A stretch of DNA of 64,000 nt, taken from assembly GCF_000025985.1 (NCBI RefSeq), contig NC_003228.3, forward strand, positions 4,588,001 through 4,652,000, given 5' to 3'. How positions within the stretch are numbered: position 1 is the stretch's first letter; each line of letters begins with the position of its first letter. The DNA is from Bacteroides fragilis NCTC 9343 (GTDB lineage: Bacteria > Bacteroidota > Bacteroidia > Bacteroidales > Bacteroidaceae). Positions 59,959-64,000 of the stretch are shown here, piece by piece. The position numbers and the translations under genes were made by a program. Below the pieces are notes generated by a model that saw nothing but the letters and a program-made list of their open reading frames with translations, was not told the origin of the DNA and searched no databases.

Positions 59959-59980
59959 GTGTATTAGTACAATAGTACAC
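59959..59980. promoter_or_regulatory. probable GntR (YtrA-type) operator dyad
   Basis: Outer arms GTGTA (59959-59963) and TACAC (59976-59980) are perfect complements, with TAGTAC in the left half and TAGTACAC in the right. It is a 22-bp imperfect palindrome ending 17 bp before the first ATPase start. YtrA-type repressors use dyads of similar GTAC-containing sequence; binding is inferred. Confidence 0.5.
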
Positions 59981-60184
59981 CACAAAAGCAGATAAATATA
60001 TGAATATTACAACCGAATTGGCAATGTTTTTTTAGATAATTTTCTTATTTCACTTATTATCAGCGCTATACATTCGATATTCTATCGATACGAAAGGAAA
60101 ATCATAAAATCAAAACCAATACTTATAGCAACGCTCTAAAAGTAGAAGATGAAACCAAAGCGGATATAGGATAAGAAAGAAACT
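59981..60184. other. A+T-rich spacer between two leftward units
   Basis: About 200 bp with no reading frame worth calling. It must hold the promoter of the ABC/GntR operon, but no full TTTG/TAnnTTTG match at correct spacing was found. Confidence 0.4.
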
Positions 60185-60221
60185 AAAAAAGGAGGAGCTA
60201 AGAATCACTCTCCACTCCTCC
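60185..60221 (-). terminator. terminator of the exbD-tonB-PstS-TPR cluster
   Basis: Perfect 7-bp arms GGAGGAG (60191-60197) and CTCCTCC (60215-60221). On the minus strand the stem is followed by six T residues. Confidence 0.88.
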
Positions 60222-60247
60222 TACACGACAAACAACTAAAATTATTA

Positions 60248-61681
60248 CTATTTGATGCCATCCAATGCACGTTTAGCAGTAGCATTAGCGGGGTCTATAG
60301 CCAGAATTTTATTCCAATACTCCTTAGATTCAGGAAGTTTGTTAGCTACCAGATAATAATATCCCAAGTAACTATAACACTCAATCAAAGCAGAGTTGTA
60401 CCTCGGGTCATTTTTATCAATCAAGAAGGCAGCCACCTCTTCATAATAAGGTTTAGCCAACCCTTGAGTGGTCTCCGGGTCTAACGCGGAATTAGTACGT
60501 GCTCTCCAGAAGTTACCCAGATAACTATCCGGAGCCACTTTAGCAATCTCAGTAAAAATGGAATCGGCAGAAACAAGAGCCGCCTTCCGCTCATCCAGCG
60601 AAACGGTTAACGTATCCGATTGCGTACCCTTTTCGTAATAAAGCTTTCCTATTTGGAACTGTACGTCAGGGGTACGCTTGTCGGCACTCAACGATTCGCT
60701 ATATTTTTTATAGGCCTCTATTGCCTTTGCAAATTCATTATTCAATTCATAAGAAGAAGAAACTTCACGCCACAAATCTGTTTTAGCGGGATCAAGCGTG
60801 ATCGCTTTCATATAAGCTTCAACTGCCTGATCATACTTCTTCACGGCATTGAGCAGATGGCCGAAATACATATAATCAAGATAAGAAAAATCTGCCTTAT
60901 CGGACTCCTTAAAGAACGCATCCGCCGCTTTCATAGCTTCATCATAGCGTTTCAGGTCGGTATAGTTATACATAGCCAAACGATTGAATGCAGCATCACG
61001 CGGATTCTTCTGTAAACCCATCAAAGCTATCTGAAGTGATTTCTCAAAATCATGGTTCAAAAAGAGCGCAAAAGAGTATTTCGTCAAATCATCTTCCGTA
61101 GCCTCCGGTGTATTGATAAAATGCGCATAAGCTTCGGCCGCTTTATCAAATTTATTATTCAGATAATAAACCTCTGCCAATTTTTTATCGGCAGCCACGC
61201 ACGAAGGATCAAGGTTTTTCAGTTGTTCCAGCTTCTCGATAGCAAGTTGCGGACTAGCCCCCTTATATACGTCAGCGAACTTCAGATAGGCTTCTTTATA
61301 ATTAGGATCAAAATAGATAGCCTGCTCATATAACTGACAAGCTTTTCCGGCATCTTTCTTAGCTACGGCAATGTCACCTTGCAGCACCGAAACCGCAGCA
61401 GATTTGCTGTTAGCTTTCTGTCCAAGAGCAGCATAGGCTTCGGCCTCATTAACTTTACCGGCTTCCAAATAGGCTTGTCCAATGGCAATCAGAAGATCCG
61501 TATTTTTTTTATTTTTACCTTTCAGCAATTGTGCGGCTTCCTCGGAAGCTTGCGCCGGATTAGCCTGAATAAGTTCTTTCACTTTGGCAACCTCACTGTG
61601 CCAATCAGCATCTGCCGATTGCGCAAAAAGCGGACCGGCTGCTACAAATGCTCCTACTAAAAACAGTTGAAATCGTTTCAT
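60248..61681 (-). CDS. exported tetratricopeptide repeat protein
   Basis: A 477-residue protein with a signal peptide (MKRFQLFLVGAFVAAGPLFAQ, cleavage near 21) and a mature part made of about ten TPR motifs, recognisable by repeated alanine and tyrosine positions such as AYLEAGKVNEAEAYAALGQ and AVEAYMKAITLDPAKTDLW. It should be a periplasmic scaffold for protein contacts. It is the last gene of a cluster after the PstS-like protein, so a link to the TonB energising system or to phosphate uptake is possible, but no enzymatic function can be read. Confidence 0.9.
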   Translation of the reverse strand: MKRFQLFLVGAFVAAGPLFAQSADADWHSEVAKVKELIQANPAQASEEAAQLLKGKNKKNTDLLIAIGQAYLEAGKVNEAEAYAALGQKANSKSAAVSVLQGDIAVAKKDAGKACQLYEQAIYFDPNYKEAYLKFADVYKGASPQLAIEKLEQLKNLDPSCVAADKKLAEVYYLNNKFDKAAEAYAHFINTPEATEDDLTKYSFALFLNHDFEKSLQIALMGLQKNPRDAAFNRLAMYNYTDLKRYDEAMKAADAFFKESDKADFSYLDYMYFGHLLNAVKKYDQAVEAYMKAITLDPAKTDLWREVSSSYELNNEFAKAIEAYKKYSESLSADKRTPDVQFQIGKLYYEKGTQSDTLTVSLDERKAALVSADSIFTEIAKVAPDSYLGNFWRARTNSALDPETTQGLAKPYYEEVAAFLIDKNDPRYNSALIECYSYLGYYYLVANKLPESKEYWNKILAIDPANATAKRALDGIK

Positions 61682-61700
61682 TGTAATTCAATTTTAGTTA

Positions 61701-62648
61701 TTATTCGTCTTTCACGTCCACAATACGAACCGGCTGAGTAGCCGGAACGAGTCCGGACTTTAATATAATCCGCTGCCCTCTGTCAGATGTGAGAAAAGAA
61801 GCGAATCCCCAGGGCAGTGCATTACGGGGATCGTTCAATAATACATAAATAGGCCGTGCCAACGGATAGTTACCATAGTACAGATAAGCCTGATAAGGCT
61901 TATAACTGTTCTCTACCGTAGCCACATCGTCTGCACTGACAGACATCACTCTGATCTCATCACGGAAAGACAAGTTAGTGGTATCACTTCGGTTTCCAAG
62001 CCAATTGACTCCAATCACTCCGATTGCATCAGGTGTATGTGCAACATAGTCAATCACCTGCTGATTTGTTTTCAGAGCCTTTACGTCTTTATCAGACAGA
62101 GGAGCTCCCTTACAAATGGAGTCAACCGCAAAGCGTACCGTGCTTGAGTTTTTGTTATCAAAGACGAGTTGGATATCACCCAACCCCGACGCAGGATAGA
62201 GCTCTTTCCACTTTTGTACCTGTCCCGTCAGTATACGGCGGATATCACGCACTGAAATCAACGAATCGGCGTTTTGTCTATTGACAATCAGAGCCAAACC
62301 GTCAGTAGCCAGTTTTATCTCCCGGGGAAAAAATTTCCGGCTATGAAAAGAGTTCATCTCCTCCGGAGTCAGTGTACGCGTGGTGATAGCCAAACGTACA
62401 CTGTCCTTCAGGAGCTGGTTGATAGCGTCTACCTCAGTAGTATAACGGGGAACAATTCCGGCCAAAGGAAACAATCCCTCGAACACATCAATTTCCTCCT
62501 GAACAATGGGTTGGAAACTTTCGTCAGCAGTAATAGCTATTACACCCGATGTATAAGTGTCTGTCAGTCCGTCTTTGGGTTTCGAGCTACAAGCAGATAG
62601 TGCAATCAAGGACCACGCACCGATCAGCCAAAATTGTTTTTTAGTCAT
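61701..62648 (-). CDS. PstS-like substrate-binding lipoprotein
   Basis: A 315-residue lipoprotein (lipobox LSAC, C20) of the phosphate-binding PBP-like family: AITADESFQPIVQEEIDVFEG, then LALIVNRQNADSL, and FDNKNSSTVRF, where the serine/threonine cluster would hold an oxyanion. No permease or ATPase (pstC, pstA, pstB) follows; it sits between tonB and a TPR protein. In Bacteroides this arrangement suggests an accessory role in TonB-linked transport rather than classic phosphate uptake; that is inference. Confidence 0.8.
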   Translation of the reverse strand: MTKKQFWLIGAWSLIALSACSSKPKDGLTDTYTSGVIAITADESFQPIVQEEIDVFEGLFPLAGIVPRYTTEVDAINQLLKDSVRLAITTRTLTPEEMNSFHSRKFFPREIKLATDGLALIVNRQNADSLISVRDIRRILTGQVQKWKELYPASGLGDIQLVFDNKNSSTVRFAVDSICKGAPLSDKDVKALKTNQQVIDYVAHTPDAIGVIGVNWLGNRSDTTNLSFRDEIRVMSVSADDVATVENSYKPYQAYLYYGNYPLARPIYVLLNDPRNALPWGFASFLTSDRGQRIILKSGLVPATQPVRIVDVKDE

Positions 62649-62650
62649 AA

Positions 62651-63466
62651 TTACTGTAGTTTAAAGACAATAGGTACTGTGAAATTTACAGCTACGGCTT
62701 TACCGTTCTGTTTTCCGGGAATCCACTTAGGCATTGATTTGATAACACGAATGGCTTCCTTGTCGCAATATGGATCCAACGAACGCGCGATGGTTACATC
62801 CCTCACTTGGCCATCCTTACCAATCACAAAACGACAGATCACTTTTCCCTGTGTACCGTTTTCAGCCGCAATGGGAGGATATTTCAGATGTTCACCGATG
62901 TACTTCATCAATTCTGTAGTTCCACCGGGGAATGTGGGCATCTGTTCTACCATATCGAAAACTTGTTCTTCGGCCGGCTCTGCCTGAGTAACCACCTGCT
63001 TCAAATCGGCAATATCCTTACCGTTTGCTTCATCGTTACCCTTCACGTCGGCAATGGATATAGCGACTTTGGTTTGTGTAAGTTCTTCCTGACTCTTAAT
63101 CTCGTCATCCTCATGTACCTCTTCGTCTTTCTTGATCACCGGAGCGGTAAATTTAATAGAGCTCTTCAAAGCAGGCGGTGGTGGTGCCACCGGCTCTACT
63201 CTTTTCATCTCTTCCTGCTTCACTTCCGGTTCCTCCAATTGCGACAAAGTGGTAACTTCCGTCATTACCTCTTTTTGCTTCGGAGTAGCCATTTTGATTA
63301 AGGTCGGAAGACTAAAACCTACTAAAGCTATTATCAACACAATGACCATTGCCACGTTGTGACGCTTGGGTGAATCGGCACGCATTTTATAGGCACCGTA
63401 AGCTTTATTTTTGCCTTTAAAAATCAGCTCACACCATTCAAAAGAAGTTAAATCTATTTTTGCCAT
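62651..63466 (-). CDS. tonB: TonB energy-transducing protein
   Basis: A 271-residue TonB. A cytoplasmic stub carries the Bacteroidota signature KGKNKAYGAYKMR, then a single membrane helix (~36-56). An extended periplasmic region is rich in Glu, Lys and Pro, and the C-terminal TonB fold (~180-271) begins PTFPGGTTELMKYI and contains YPPIAAENGTQGKV. It transmits proton-motive force to outer-membrane receptors. It lies between exbD and the PstS-like gene, 2 bp from the latter. Confidence 0.94.
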   Translation of the reverse strand: MAKIDLTSFEWCELIFKGKNKAYGAYKMRADSPKRHNVAMVIVLIIALVGFSLPTLIKMATPKQKEVMTEVTTLSQLEEPEVKQEEMKRVEPVAPPPPALKSSIKFTAPVIKKDEEVHEDDEIKSQEELTQTKVAISIADVKGNDEANGKDIADLKQVVTQAEPAEEQVFDMVEQMPTFPGGTTELMKYIGEHLKYPPIAAENGTQGKVICRFVIGKDGQVRDVTIARSLDPYCDKEAIRVIKSMPKWIPGKQNGKAVAVNFTVPIVFKLQ

Positions 63467-63495
63467 TTTACTTTTCTATTTTTTGGTGTTACATT

Positions 63496-64000
63496 TTAGT
63501 CGGCAATATTCTGTGAAAGTTCACCCTTGCTTTCAAAGTTCTTCACCAGAAACTCGTCGGCTTCAGCGATGTTCGTTATCACATATTTACCAATATTACA
63601 TATTTGCATTTCATCGAGAGCGTCAATCAGATTTTTATACGATGCATTATCCATTGCCTTAATGATGACTGTAGGAGTATTCTTTCCACTCTTTATTTCA
63701 GAAAGTTGCTTCGTAAATTCATCCTCTGATATCTTAAGTTCCAGCTTTTTCTGTTTCAGATCATTGACTTGTCTGACAGCAGTCGCATTTTTCTTCAGGA
63801 GTATCCCCCGTAATCCATCCGGTTTATACGTCGTCTCTTTCAGCGAAGTATAATCCTTGTAATTAGGTTCTCCTTCATAATAATATAGTTTGTCATCGGG
63901 GCCCAGTAACAGAGTGATTGCCTGTGAAGCTTTCACCTTGCTTTGCTGTTCTTCGGTGATGTTTTTATCATTGCTCGGCATGCTTATCTCCATCGTCTGA
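63496..64000 (-). CDS. exbD: ExbD-type biopolymer transporter, 5' end outside the window
   Basis: Partial gene. At least 167 residues are visible, with no membrane helix, whereas ExbD proteins begin with a short cytoplasmic stub and one helix. The reading frame continues through the last bases of the window (codons for QT precede the first Met), so the true start lies beyond 64000 and the ATG at 63993 is internal. The visible part is the periplasmic domain, with VIIKAMDNASYKNLIDALDEMQI near the end, as in Bacteroidota ExbD. It precedes tonB by 29 bp. Confidence 0.85.
   Translation of the reverse strand, partial: QTMEISMPSNDKNITEEQQSKVKASQAITLLLGPDDKLYYYEGEPNYKDYTSLKETTYKPDGLRGILLKKNATAVRQVNDLKQKKLELKISEDEFTKQLSEIKSGKNTPTVIIKAMDNASYKNLIDALDEMQICNIGKYVITNIAEADEFLVKNFESKGELSQNIAD

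Overview
The window looks like chromosome of a Bacteroides species, probably of the B. fragilis group. The evidence is the A+T-leaning composition, several promoters of the Bacteroidota type (TTTG, then 19-21 nt, then TAnnTTTG), weak Shine-Dalgarno sequences, and family-typical genes: GldH, a TamL-type lipoprotein, an RRM RNA-binding protein, ExbD/TonB paralogues and an M13 peptidase lipoprotein. The species was not resolved. Nothing here looks like a prophage, transposon or CRISPR array; most of it is core housekeeping DNA.

Layout. 0-4 kb: an RRM protein, LptB, a divergent MlaE/MlaF pair, and an orphan LuxR-type response regulator. 4-8.5 kb: a leftward yceD-rpmF-fabH-era-der cluster (lipid synthesis and ribosome assembly GTPases). 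8.7-14.4 kb: a complete leftward rRNA operon (16S, tRNA-Ile, tRNA-Ala, 23S, 5S) with three tandem promoters. 14.4-16.1 kb: about 1.7 kb without genes but full of degenerate tandem repeats and hairpins. 16.1-20.1 kb: rightward metF-holB-PSP1-gldH. 20-27.5 kb: leftward purH and the elongasome set mreB-mreC-mreD-mrdA-rodA. 27.6-34.6 kb: M13 peptidase, ABC-F ATPase, a truncated TonB-plug gene and a sugar nucleotidyltransferase. 34.7-41.6 kb: TamL and TamB. 41.7-47.4 kb: a hybrid histidine kinase, a MATE exporter, an M16 peptidase and a peptidyl-prolyl isomerase. 47.5-49.4 kb: a sigma-54 activator and a tiny secreted protein. 49.5-52 kb: pseudouridine synthase, FabG, TetR regulator and initiator tRNA. 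52.3-53.9 kb: a secreted TIM-barrel glycosidase-like protein. 54-60 kb: a seven-gene operon with two ABC exporters, a GntR regulator and an erythromycin-esterase-like protein. 60.2-64 kb: TPR protein, PstS-like lipoprotein, TonB and the end of ExbD.

The most promising undescribed system is at 47.5-49.4 kb. An NtrC-type sigma-54 activator gene is followed, 10 bp after its stop, by a perfect palindrome with half-site TTCCACA, then three more half-sites at near-helical spacing, then a good -24/-12 element, then a gene for a 65-residue secreted Lys/Glu-rich protein whose leader holds a decayed duplicate of its own signal-peptide sequence. This reads as a self-contained regulator, enhancer, promoter and effector. 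The second candidate is the GntR/double-ABC/esterase-like operon (54.0-59.9 kb) with a dyad just upstream of its first gene. The third is the gene-poor block upstream of the rRNA operon, with about 20 units of a degenerate 11-bp repeat and a row of hairpins, two of them mutually exclusive.

All domain assignments were made by reading motifs by eye. No database search, folding or alignment program was run, and RNA gene ends are approximate.
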